DNA from: Bacillota bacterium
GTDB taxonomy: Bacteria; Bacillota_A; Clostridia; Tissierellales; Peptoniphilaceae
Length of the DNA: 7,076 nucleotides
Reading direction: 5' to 3'
Assembly (NCBI GenBank): GCA_023418535.1
Contig: JAEZZN010000001.1
Coordinates: 1 to 7,076, forward strand
Of the stretch, positions 1 to 6,941 are shown piece by piece. The translations under genes and the position numbers were made by a program. Numbering within the stretch: position 1 is the first letter of the stretch; every line of letters starts with the position of its first letter. The notes beneath the pieces were generated by a model. That model did no database searches, was not told where the DNA came from, and was given only the letters and a program-made list of their open reading frames with translations.

Positions 1-1027
1 TTCTATTTATTTTTTCAAGTTCATTCATTAAATTAACTTTATTGTGTAATCTTCCTGCCGTATCAATTATCAAAACATCAGTATTTGAAGCTTTTTGAGA
101 TTTAATTGCATCAAATACTACTGAAGCTGGGTCTGAACCTTCACCATGCTTTATAATTTCTACATTTGATCTATTTGCCCATTCTGTAAGCTGTTCAATT
201 GCAGCCGCTCTAAATGTATCTGCCGCAGCAAGCATTACTGATTTACCTTCTCTTTGTAAATTGTAAGCTAATTTACCAATAGTAGTAGTTTTACCTACAC
301 CATTTACACCAATTACTAGAATGATTGCTTGTTTATTTGGTATGAAATTCAAATCGTTATTTTTATTTGATAATTTTAAATTATCTTTAAGTAGACTTTC
401 AAGTTCTCCTTTGATGAGTTTTGGATCTCTTATGTGCTTTTCTTCAATTACAACTCTCAATTGATCAACTATTTTAATTGTTGTTTCAACACCTATATCT
501 GCAGAAATTAATAATTCTTCAAGTTCATCATATAATTCATCACTTATTTTTGCTTTACCATTTATTAAATTATCAAAAGCTGAATTGAAGGCATCTCTAG
601 TTTTGAAAAGTCCAGTTTTAAGTCTTTCAAAAAAACCTTTCTTTTCAACTGGAACTTCAACAACAGTTTCTTCATAATTTTCCACAAATGGTTCTTCAAG
701 AGTTTCTATAAAAGGTTTTGAAGAATTATCACCCATTTCATTTTCTACAAATTCTTCATTTGTATCTTTTGTAGTAGAGTCTCCTTTTTCGTTCATTAAA
801 ATATATTCAACTTCATTAACTTGATTTATTTTTATATCTACATTATCTTTATCAACATTGATAACAGCCTTTGGTTTACTTTCCTTTATTAAAGATTCAT
901 CTTGTAAATTATTACTTTCTTCTAGAATTTCTTCTCTTAGATTTGAATCTTCTGTAAATTCTTTATTTTTTACTAATTCATCTTTAGTTTTTTCTTTTTT
1001 GTCTAATCCAAATAATTTTCTAAACAT
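1..1027 (-). CDS. ftsY: FtsY, signal recognition particle receptor GTPase (3' end outside the window)
   Basis: FtsY docks SRP-ribosome complexes at the membrane and, with Ffh, hydrolyses GTP to pass nascent membrane proteins to the Sec translocon. I translated 342 codons from the ATG at 1027-1025. The frame is open to the window edge, so roughly the last 90-100 residues, including the TKLDGTAKGG region, are missing. Residues 1-8 (MFRKLFGL) look like the short amphipathic membrane-targeting helix. Residues about 10-127 are an acidic, low-complexity linker (A domain). The N domain follows from about 128 (KKGFFERLKTGL). G-domain motifs are the P-loop GVNGVGKT at 240-247, DTFRAAAIEQL at 270-280 and DTAGR at 322-326. 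The SD AAGGAG (1038-1033) lies 5 bases before the ATG and fixes the start. It is the last gene of the plsX-acpP-rnc-smc cluster but is separated from smc by a terminator and has its own promoter candidate. Identity is secure from the G motifs. Confidence 0.96.
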   Translation of the reverse strand, partial: MFRKLFGLDKKEKTKDELVKNKEFTEDSNLREEILEESNNLQDESLIKESKPKAVINVDKDNVDIKINQVNEVEYILMNEKGDSTTKDTNEEFVENEMGDNSSKPFIETLEEPFVENYEETVVEVPVEKKGFFERLKTGLFKTRDAFNSAFDNLINGKAKISDELYDELEELLISADIGVETTIKIVDQLRVVIEEKHIRDPKLIKGELESLLKDNLKLSNKNNDLNFIPNKQAIILVIGVNGVGKTTTIGKLAYNLQREGKSVMLAAADTFRAAAIEQLTEWANRSNVEIIKHGEGSDPASVVFDAIKSQKASNTDVLIIDTAGRLHNKVNLMNELEKINR

Positions 1028-1059
1028 ATTCTCTCCTTCTAGAAATATAGTTCACTATT

Positions 1060-1068
1060 ATTATATCA
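1060..1068 (-). promoter_or_regulatory. Extended -10 promoter candidate for ftsY
   Basis: On the minus strand this reads TGATATAAT, a perfect TATAAT with an upstream TG (extended -10). It lies about 32 bases before the ftsY ATG, just after the smc terminator. No good -35 is visible at 16-18 bases upstream (GTTTAT at best), which is common for extended -10 promoters. The AT-rich setting makes chance TATAAT matches likely, so the call rests on the TG extension and on the position between a terminator and a strong SD. Confidence 0.5.
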
Positions 1069-1072
1069 AAAT

Positions 1073-1097
1073 AAAAAAGCCGATAAACGACTTTTTT
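1073..1097 (-). terminator. Rho-independent terminator after smc
   Basis: In minus-strand RNA the arms AAAAAAGUCG and CGGCUUUUUU form a 10-bp stem with a UUUAU loop; one pair is a U.G wobble. The U run is part of the 3' arm and continues into UUAUUUU. On the plus strand the wobble becomes a C/A mismatch, so the structure favours the minus strand. It lies 38 bases after the smc stop codon and should end most transcripts of the plsX-acpP-rnc-smc operon before ftsY. Confidence 0.8.
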
Positions 1098-1135
1098 ATA
1101 TTTTTTCAATATTTATGGAATTATCCCAAATATAT

Positions 1136-4100
1136 TTAATTATATTCTTCTAATAGAAGAGTAATTACTTTTGAGATTCCTCTTTCTTCCATAGTCACAC
1201 CGTATAAAACATCCGCCATTTCCATAGAAGCTTTTCTATGCGTAATCATTATAAACTGAGTTTTATCAGTTAATGATTTTAAGTAATTTACATATCTCTT
1301 AGTATTTGCTTCATCAAGTGCAGCATCTATTTCGTCTAAAATACAAAATGGTGCCGGATTTGTTTCAAATATAGCAAATAATAAAGCGACTGCCGTCATA
1401 GCTTTTTCACCACCAGATAGAAGTGCTATTGATTTTAGTTTTTTTCCGGGAGGTCTTGCAATAATATCTATACCTGCTGAAAGTATGTCACCTGAATCAA
1501 GTTTTAACTCAGCTTCACCTCCATTAAATAAGATTTTAAATATTTCATTAAATCTAATTTGTATTTTTTGGAAAGCTTCCTTAAATGCAAATTTCATTTC
1601 TTTTTCGATATTAGCAATCATATTGATTATATCTTCTCTAGATTCAACCAAATCATTATATTGATTTTTCATGAATTGAAGTTCTTCGCTTACAATATTA
1701 AACTTTTCAATACTTTCAAAATTAAAGTATCCAATTTCTGAAAGTCTATTTTTTATTTGTAGAACTTCTTTTCTAGTTGCATCTACTCTTTCAAGATTTT
1801 TTAATTTTATATCTAAATCTTCATTAGAAATGCTATAAGTTTCTATATAGTCATTTCTCAAATCATCAACTTTCTGTTCAGCATTATCAATCTTTAATTC
1901 AAGTTTGAATTTTTCTTTTTCATTTTCAGAAATACTATTTTTTAGTTTTTCAATAGTTTCAAAATCTTTAGAAATATTTGCCTTCTTATTTGAAAGTTCC
2001 TTTTTATATTCTTCTATTTCTTCAGTAGATTCTATAGAAGATTCTATATTTTCCTTTTCACTAATTAATTTAGAAACTTTTGTCTCACCATTTTTTAATT
2101 CTAATTCAATTAAATTAAGTGACTTTTTATCATTTTCTAAATTCCTATTTATATCCTGAATATCAAATTTAATATTTTCAATATCATTTAATAATAAATT
2201 TTTATCCCTTTCAAAAATATCAATTTCAGAGTTTATAGAATAAAGTTTTTTATCATATTCTGTGAGTTCGTTGTTTTTAGCTTCAATAGTAGATCCTAAA
2301 TTTTCATATTCTAATTCATCTTTTTTGATATTTTGAACTAATTCATCAATATCTGAATAATCCTTTACTACTAATTCTTCTTCTACATTCTTTAATAGTG
2401 ATTTATACTCTAGCAATCTTTTTTCATTAAAGCTTTGCTCAATATTTAATTCATTAATTTGATATCTTATATTGTCTTTAATATTTAATAAATCTTTAGT
2501 ATCATCATCTAATTTTTGTAATTTATAAATAATATCATTTAATACTTCTTTTTCTTTATTTATAGAAACATCAAATTTCTGAACGGTCGATTCGGAATCA
2601 GATATCTTTTTATTAATATCTTCTAATTCTTTTTTTCTATTGATTAGTGAGTTTTGTTCTTTTTTGAATATACTTCCACCAACCATTGAACCCCATGAAT
2701 TTATAACTTCACCTTCTAAAGTTATAACTCTAAATCCATTAGTTTCATTAGATACTTTTATTGCATCATTCATATTTTCAACTAATATTGTCTTCGCAAG
2801 AAAATAATCAATAATTTTTTCAATTCTTTTATCAAATTTAACTAGATTATTTAATGTATCAATCATCTTAGGATGACTTACATTTGTCTTATATCCATTT
2901 ACTTTATTAATTGGTAAAAATGTAATTCTTCCTATTCTGTTTCTTTTAATATATTCGATCAAGAATTTACCATCATTTTCATTTTCAACAACAATATTTT
3001 GAAGGGATGAACCAAGTGCCACATCAAGAGCAGTCTTGTATTTATCATCAATTGAAATCAAATCTGCTAATACACCAATTATTTTTTCTTTAACAGTATT
3101 ATCTCGATTTGCGTTTTGAAGTAAGTTTTGAACTGATTTATAATAACCATCATATGATTTATATTGTCTATATAAAATATCTCTTTGAGATTTAAGCATC
3201 AGCAAATTATCCTTGCTTTTTTGTTGTTTAATCTCAATATTATTAATTGAATTTAATATTCTCTCTCTATTATTTAATACTTCTTCAATTTTATTAGTAT
3301 TAAAAGAAATCTTATTATTAGTTTCGATATTTTTATTTTCAAAATCAGTATTTTTTTCTTTTATTTCTTTTATTTTAATTTCTAATAAATTAATTTCATC
3401 AAGATAGGATTTTTTAAGCTTTTCATTTGTAATATCCAATTGATCTTTAGTATTTTTGTCAACTTGTAAGTTTGAAAGAATTTTTTTATCATTTTCAAGC
3501 TTTTCAAAAATATTTGAATATTTCTCACGTTTTTCAGAAATTAATTTCTTCAATTCTGAAATTTTATTATCTAATTCTTTTTGCTTTGCAATTAATAATT
3601 CTTTATTTTTTTCGAGATTTTCTAATTTTTCTTTCTTATTAATTAAATCATCAGAATATTGACTTTGCTTTTTATTTTTTATGACTATATCATTTGAAAT
3701 TCGTTCAATATCAGAATTATAAAATCTTGATTTTTCATTCAATAGATTAATATCTGATTCAAGTATTTGCAATCTCCTTTCTTGTTCAATTCTTGTGTTT
3801 CTAAGATTTTCTATTTTATTTTCCATTTCCGAGATTTCAATCTGAACTGGATTAATTAATTTCTGTAATTTAGAAAGTTTTTCGCTTTCTTCACTTATCA
3901 TTGAATCTATATATTCTAATCTTGATTTATCGTTAATTAAATCTTCAGAAGCTTTTTTTATTGATTTATCTAATAGATTTAACTCTAATATTTCTAGTTT
4001 TGAAGTAAGTTTTATTCCTTCCTTTGCATTATTTGATTGAACTTCAAGTAAATCTGATTCTTGCTGCTTAACCTTAATTTCTGAATTTAATCTTTCAATA

Positions 4101-4660
4101 TTTTCTTCATTTTTAACAAGTCTTCTCTCAGCTTCAGTCTTTTTGTATTTATTTTTAGAAATACCACCTGCTTCATCAAATATTTCTCTTCTATCTTCAG
4201 GACGTCCATTTAAAATTTCATCAATACGACCTTGACCTATTATTGAATATCCATCTTTACCGATACCAGTATCTAAAAATAATTCTTTTACGTCTTTTAG
4301 TCTAACAGGAGATTTATTTATTAAATACTCACTTTCTCCCGTTCTAAATACACGTCTTGTGACATTTACTTCATTAAATGCTATCGGTAGTGATTTATCG
4401 CTATTATCTAAAACAATAGATACTTGCGCCATATTCATTTGTTTTTTATCTTCTGTTCCAGAAAATATAACATCTTGCATATTAGATCCACGTAGAGATT
4501 TTGCTGATTGTTCGCCTAATACCCATCTGATAGCATCTGAAATATTTGATTTTCCAGATCCGTTTGGCCCAACTATTGCAGAAATATCTTTATTAAATAA
4601 TAATTTTGTTTTATCAGCAAAACTTTTGAATCCATACAATTCAATATATTTTAATTTCAT
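1136..4660 (-). CDS. smc: SMC, chromosome segregation and condensation ATPase
   Basis: Structural maintenance of chromosomes protein. It forms a homodimer and, with ScpA and ScpB, loads at the origin region and organises and segregates the nucleoid by ATP-driven DNA loop extrusion. The 1174 residues match the usual bacterial length (about 1150-1200). Domains in order: N-terminal ATPase half with FKSFADKT at 11-18, Walker A GPNGSGKS at 31-38 and Q-loop at 141-146 (IGQGRI); a long coiled coil from about 170 to 510, rich in Lys, Glu, Asn and Ile; hinge at about 523-665 ending in the glycine-rich SWGSMVGGS (655-663); a second coiled coil from about 670 to 1030; C-terminal head with the ABC signature LSGGEKAMTA at 1081-1090, Walker B CILDEIDAALDEAN at 1106-1119 and H-loop His1141. 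All catalytic motifs are intact. The start gives the canonical MKLKYIELYGFKSF opening; the SD is a weak GGGATGGG three bases before the ATG. It follows rnc by 43 bases. Confidence 0.98.
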   Translation of the reverse strand: MKLKYIELYGFKSFADKTKLLFNKDISAIVGPNGSGKSNISDAIRWVLGEQSAKSLRGSNMQDVIFSGTEDKKQMNMAQVSIVLDNSDKSLPIAFNEVNVTRRVFRTGESEYLINKSPVRLKDVKELFLDTGIGKDGYSIIGQGRIDEILNGRPEDRREIFDEAGGISKNKYKKTEAERRLVKNEENIERLNSEIKVKQQESDLLEVQSNNAKEGIKLTSKLEILELNLLDKSIKKASEDLINDKSRLEYIDSMISEESEKLSKLQKLINPVQIEISEMENKIENLRNTRIEQERRLQILESDINLLNEKSRFYNSDIERISNDIVIKNKKQSQYSDDLINKKEKLENLEKNKELLIAKQKELDNKISELKKLISEKREKYSNIFEKLENDKKILSNLQVDKNTKDQLDITNEKLKKSYLDEINLLEIKIKEIKEKNTDFENKNIETNNKISFNTNKIEEVLNNRERILNSINNIEIKQQKSKDNLLMLKSQRDILYRQYKSYDGYYKSVQNLLQNANRDNTVKEKIIGVLADLISIDDKYKTALDVALGSSLQNIVVENENDGKFLIEYIKRNRIGRITFLPINKVNGYKTNVSHPKMIDTLNNLVKFDKRIEKIIDYFLAKTILVENMNDAIKVSNETNGFRVITLEGEVINSWGSMVGGSIFKKEQNSLINRKKELEDINKKISDSESTVQKFDVSINKEKEVLNDIIYKLQKLDDDTKDLLNIKDNIRYQINELNIEQSFNEKRLLEYKSLLKNVEEELVVKDYSDIDELVQNIKKDELEYENLGSTIEAKNNELTEYDKKLYSINSEIDIFERDKNLLLNDIENIKFDIQDINRNLENDKKSLNLIELELKNGETKVSKLISEKENIESSIESTEEIEEYKKELSNKKANISKDFETIEKLKNSISENEKEKFKLELKIDNAEQKVDDLRNDYIETYSISNEDLDIKLKNLERVDATRKEVLQIKNRLSEIGYFNFESIEKFNIVSEELQFMKNQYNDLVESREDIINMIANIEKEMKFAFKEAFQKIQIRFNEIFKILFNGGEAELKLDSGDILSAGIDIIARPPGKKLKSIALLSGGEKAMTAVALLFAIFETNPAPFCILDEIDAALDEANTKRYVNYLKSLTDKTQFIMITHRKASMEMADVLYGVTMEERGISKVITLLLEEYN

Positions 4661-4703
4661 AAACCCATCCCGAAAAAAAGATACCCTAATGATTTAATTA
4701 CAA

Positions 4704-5420
4704 TTAAATTACATTCATTTTTTTTAGTGCATCTTTAGCAGCCATTTGCTCTGCTAATTTCTTATTTTTTCCTTCTCCAGTACCTAATACCTTATTACCT
4801 ATTTTTACATTGACATAAAACTTCTTGCAATGTGATAATCCTTCTTCTTTTATTAATTCATAATTGCAGTTTATATTTTTATATTTGTGTAAATGTTCTT
4901 GAAGCATTGACTTAAAATCATTTACATACTCTTTAATAGTTTCAGTATTAATTAGTTTATCTTCTATAAGATCATATATAAAATTATAAACTTGTTCATA
5001 ATCGCTATCTATATACAATGCACCACTAAAAGCTTCAAATGCATCTGCTTTTATAGAATCCTTTTGTCTTCCTCCGGATTTTTCTTCACCCTTTCCTAAC
5101 AATAAATAATCTGAAATATTAATTTTATCTGCCAATTCTGAAAATGATTTTTCACAAACTAGATTTGCTCTTAATTTTGTTAGAATTCCTTCATCTACTT
5201 TCTTAAAATATTTATAAATAATTTCGCTAAATACCAACTCTAAAACAGCATCTCCTAAGAATTCAAGTCTTTCATTGCTTTTTCCATGGAGGTTTACATG
5301 TTCATTGGTATATGAAGTGTGAATAAAAGCATTATTCAATAATTTTTTATCCTTAAAAATATAATTAATAGAACTTTCTAAATTAGAAAGTTCTATTAAT
5401 CTTTTATTATCAATTTGCAT
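4704..5420 (-). CDS. rnc: Ribonuclease III
   Basis: Mg-dependent endonuclease for double-stranded RNA. It matures rRNA precursors and processes mRNA and antisense duplexes in the cytoplasm, acting as a homodimer. The 238 residues are a normal length. The RNase III signature NERLEFLGDA is at 49-58; by comparison with the E. coli enzyme the metal-binding residues are Glu50/Glu53, Asp57, Asp126 and Glu129, all present. The C-terminal double-stranded RNA binding domain spans about 166-234 (FKSMLQEHL ... GKNKKLAEQMAAKDAL). A small oddity is FEAFSGALYID at 128-138, where the family usually has a form like FEALIGAIYLD. The ATG is one base after the acpP stop, the upstream SD is poor (GGAAA), and no other Met occurs before the signature, so translation is probably coupled to acpP. 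The first codons contain a perfect inverted repeat (separate entry). Confidence 0.98.
   Translation of the reverse strand: MQIDNKRLIELSNLESSINYIFKDKKLLNNAFIHTSYTNEHVNLHGKSNERLEFLGDAVLELVFSEIIYKYFKKVDEGILTKLRANLVCEKSFSELADKINISDYLLLGKGEEKSGGRQKDSIKADAFEAFSGALYIDSDYEQVYNFIYDLIEDKLINTETIKEYVNDFKSMLQEHLHKYKNINCNYELIKEEGLSHCKKFYVNVKIGNKVLGTGEGKNKKLAEQMAAKDALKKMNVI
5364..5400 (-). repeat. Perfect 18-bp inverted repeat inside the start of rnc
   Basis: Positions 5364-5381 and 5383-5400 are exact reverse complements (18 of 18) around the single base 5382. In the rnc mRNA this folds into a long hairpin that covers codons 7-19 and begins 18 bases after the start codon. A G.U pair (5401/5363), then a 4-base bulge (5359-5362) and five A-U or U-A pairs (5402-5406 with 5354-5358), can extend the stem to about 24 pairs. 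The repeat lies wholly within coding sequence and is far longer than expected by chance even at this AT content. It may be a regulatory or RNase III cleavage structure; the function is inferred. Confidence 0.85.
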
Positions 5421-5421
5421 A

Positions 5422-5649
5422 TTAGTTTCCAGCTTTTTCTTCTACTAATTTTATTACATCTTCTGTTGATTTTAGTTCTTGAATTTCTTCGTCTTCAATT
5501 TGAATATCAAACTCTTCTTCAAGATTCATGATAAATTCAATTAAACCAATTGAATCTATATCATAATCATCTAGTAAATTTGCATTTAAATCTAACTCAT
5601 TAACCATTAGTTCTTCTTTTACCATTTCTATTATCTTATCTCTAATCAT
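5422..5649 (-). CDS. acpP: Acyl carrier protein
   Basis: Small acidic carrier that holds growing fatty acyl chains on a 4'-phosphopantetheine arm and delivers them to fatty acid synthase enzymes and to PlsX. The 75 residues form the usual four-helix size. The phosphopantetheine site is Asp32-Ser33-Ile34; most family members have DSL, so the Ile is a conservative variant. Helix 2 follows as IGLIEFIMNLEEEF, and the C-terminal part is strongly acidic (IEDEEIQEL). The start overlaps the plsX stop by one base (TAATG), with a strong SD AAGGAG (5660-5655) inside the plsX 3' end and 5 bases of spacing. Direct linkage to plsX fits the role of acyl-ACP as PlsX substrate. The other possibility, a specialised carrier of a secondary pathway, is unlikely in this operon. 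Confidence 0.96.
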   Translation of the reverse strand: MIRDKIIEMVKEELMVNELDLNANLLDDYDIDSIGLIEFIMNLEEEFDIQIEDEEIQELKSTEDVIKLVEEKAGN

Positions 5650-6647
5650 TATTTCTCCTTATCTATAAATTCTTCTTTAATACTTTCTATTATATTCCCT
5701 TCTAGGAATTTTTCCGCTTGATATATAGCAAATTCCATTGCTAATCTATTTGAGTTTCCATGAGCCTTAAATAAAGGTTTATTGACACCTACAAGCATTG
5801 CAGCTCCAACTTTTTTATAGTCATATTTATCCTTAAAACCAGTTAAACTTGATTTTATCAAAGCTCCACCAATTTTAGTTTTTAAGCTTGATGTTATTGC
5901 ACTTTTTAACTCAGAGAAAATAAAGCTATAAGCACCCTCTGTTGCCTTTAACATAACATTTCCTGAAAACCCATCAGCAACTATTACATCTGCTTTACCA
6001 TCTAAGAAATCTCTTGCTTCTATATTCCCAGCAAAATTTAAATTAGAATTTTCTTTAATCAATTTATATGCTTCTTTAGTTCTAGTATCCCCTTTTCCTT
6101 CTTCAGTTCCGACATTTAACAGATATACCTTAGGATTAGGCTTTTTAAGATAATCCCTTGCAACTATTGAACCTAAAGATGCAAATTGTAACAGCATTTC
6201 AGGAGTAGTATCTACTACTGCACCAGTGTCTGCTAAAAGAGTTATTCCCCCATCAGCATTTGGAATTGGAGCCATTAATGTTGCTCGTTTAATACTACCT
6301 ATTCTTTTTGTTATAAATAGTCCACCTGCAAGCAATGCTCCTGTGCTACCACCAGATAAAAATCCTTCGCCTTCTTCATTTAATCTATTTAATCCTAAAA
6401 CTAATGAAGAGTCCTTCTTCACCCTTAAAGTCCTAGCAGGGTCTTCTTCATTTGATATATAGACATTAGTATCTATAAATTCAAATCTATTGATGTCAGC
6501 ATTTTGCTCTTTAATTGTTTCTCTTGCTATTTTTTCGGGACCAACTAAAATAAAATTCAAATTAGTATTCTTAAGTGAATCTATTACACCTAATACTACT
6601 TCTTTTGGTCCTAAATCAGTTCCTAATAAATCAATAATTAATTTCAT
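5649..6647 (-). CDS. plsX: PlsX, phosphate acyltransferase of phospholipid synthesis
   Basis: Converts acyl-ACP and phosphate to acyl-phosphate, the acyl donor that PlsY uses to acylate glycerol-3-phosphate at the membrane. The 332 residues match the family. Recognisable blocks: SGGSTGALLAGG at 98-109, the LLADTGAVVDTTPE region at 137-150 with QFASLGS at 154-160, LNVGTEEGKG at 177-186, GNIEARD at 207-213, the strongly conserved VADGFSGNVMLKATEGA at 223-239, and LVGVNKP plus KAHGNSN near 285-300. The N-terminal motif usually written DAMGGDxAP is DLLGTDLGP here (6-14), and the usual LLDVGAN is LLADTGA, so this is a divergent member. The ATG is preceded by a weak GGGG SD. plsX is the first gene of the operon; fabD and fabG, found between plsX and acpP in Bacillus subtilis, are absent. 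Confidence 0.95.
   Translation of the reverse strand: MKLIIDLLGTDLGPKEVVLGVIDSLKNTNLNFILVGPEKIARETIKEQNADINRFEFIDTNVYISNEEDPARTLRVKKDSSLVLGLNRLNEEGEGFLSGGSTGALLAGGLFITKRIGSIKRATLMAPIPNADGGITLLADTGAVVDTTPEMLLQFASLGSIVARDYLKKPNPKVYLLNVGTEEGKGDTRTKEAYKLIKENSNLNFAGNIEARDFLDGKADVIVADGFSGNVMLKATEGAYSFIFSELKSAITSSLKTKIGGALIKSSLTGFKDKYDYKKVGAAMLVGVNKPLFKAHGNSNRLAMEFAIYQAEKFLEGNIIESIKEEFIDKEK
5655..5660 (-). promoter_or_regulatory. acpP ribosome binding site inside the plsX 3' end
   Basis: AAGGAG on the minus strand overlaps the last plsX codons and sits 5 bases before the acpP ATG, which itself shares one base with the plsX stop. It is the strongest SD in the plsX-acpP-rnc-smc operon and fits the need for much more AcpP than PlsX, RNase III or SMC. 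Confidence 0.85.
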
Positions 6648-6740
6648 ATTTACCCCATTCCATATAATTTCTATGATATCATAACTACGTATTTTTTTAA
6701 ATATTAGCTCTTAATTGTTATTGGATTAATTATTCTACAT
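6648..6740 (-). promoter_or_regulatory. plsX operon leader and probable promoter region, with a 12-bp palindrome
   Basis: This 93-base stretch between the upstream terminator and the plsX ATG is the only space for the operon promoter. The best-placed -10 candidate is TATGAT (6683-6678, minus), without a clear -35. It lies in the perfect palindrome TATGATATCATA (6672-6683), which could be an operator, but short AT-rich palindromes are frequent by chance. I see no convincing FapR-type box (TTAGTACC-like half sites). The IS left end lies about 70 bases further upstream and leaves this region intact. Confidence 0.4.
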
Positions 6741-6777
6741 AAAAAATGATGTATTAGAAATTTCTAACACATCATTT
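6741..6777 (-). terminator. Rho-independent terminator of an unseen upstream minus-strand gene
   Basis: In minus-strand RNA the arms 6777-6761 and 6760-6744 (AAAUGAUGUGUUAGAAA / UUUCUAAUACAUCAUUU) pair along 17 positions around an AAAUUU centre, with one G.U wobble, and run into UUUUUU. On the plus strand the wobble is an A/C mismatch and no T run follows, so the active direction is minus. No gene is present between this and the window end on that strand, so it probably belonged to the neighbour that now lies beyond the insertion sequence. Confidence 0.75.
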
Positions 6778-6813
6778 GTCAATCATAATATATAATTAAT
6801 AAAATTAGGTTCT

Positions 6814-6859
6814 AAAATATCTGTTGGGGGTGCTGACTCCTAGCAGATATTTTCTTTTT
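6814..6859 (+). terminator. Terminator-like hairpin at the IS left end
   Basis: Arms 6814-6831 and 6836-6853 form an 18-bp stem around the loop GCUG in plus-strand RNA: ten perfect outer pairs, then eight inner pairs of which three are G.U wobbles. The 3' arm ends in UUUU and is followed by CUUUUU, so the whole resembles an intrinsic terminator for transcripts entering the IS from the plsX side. On the minus strand the three wobbles become A/C mismatches and the T run is lost, which points to a role in sense RNA. The left arm overlaps the expected terminal inverted repeat. Confidence 0.7.
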
Positions 6860-6872
6860 AAAACAAAAAAAA

Positions 6873-6901
6873 TTGCACTTATTCGTAAAATTCCTTAAAA
6901 T
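6873..6901 (+). promoter_or_regulatory. Candidate internal transposase promoter
   Basis: TTGCAC (6873-6878) and TAAAAT (6896-6901) are separated by 17 bases. The -10 has five of six consensus bases; the -35 is weak. Transcription would start near 6908, giving a leader of about 29 bases that includes the SD. The position fits a transposase promoter but the match is modest in such AT-rich DNA. Confidence 0.35.
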
Positions 6902-6941
6902 TTAATCACCACAACTAAAGAAAGGAGAACAAATAAGTGCA
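6874..6941 (+). promoter_or_regulatory. Inverted repeat able to cover the transposase SD and start codon
   Basis: TGCACTTATT (6874-6883) is the exact reverse complement of AATAAGTGCA (6932-6941), which contains the GTG start codon (6937-6939). Nested inside, UUCCUU (6891-6896) can pair with AAGGAG of the SD (6922-6927), with one U.G wobble. Both helices can form together, so an RNA that begins upstream of 6874 could hide the whole initiation site. Pairing is seen directly; the control of translation is inferred. Confidence 0.6.

Noticed and set aside
660..760. Repeated FVEN motif in the FtsY acidic linker (residues 93-96 and 114-117)
   Set aside because: The linker is low-complexity and rich in Glu and Asn; two four-residue matches with diverged flanks do not support a real repeat.
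858..1139. Plus-strand open frame of 93 codons opposite the ftsY 5' end and the intergenic region
   Set aside because: It lies antisense to the ftsY linker and the smc terminator, has Phe/Ser-rich shadow composition, and has no SD.
2010..2050. TATAGAAGATTCTATA-type short inverted repeat inside smc
   Set aside because: Arms of 7 bases in AT-rich coiled-coil coding sequence are expected by chance.
4359..4697. Plus-strand open frame of 112 codons opposite the smc 5' end
   Set aside because: It is antisense to the highly conserved SMC ATPase head, has no SD, and its composition is explained by the opposite strand.
4692..4709. ATTTAATT inverted repeat with a 2-base centre overlapping the rnc stop codon
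   Set aside because: The stem is entirely A-T, short, and separated by about 12 bases from the T run that follows on the minus strand. It is not a convincing terminator, and smc is expected to be co-transcribed with rnc.
6755..6783. TTGACA on the minus strand (6783-6778) as a -35 for plsX
   Set aside because: No good -10 lies at 16-18 bases, and the following sequence is the terminator hairpin, so any transcript would start within it.
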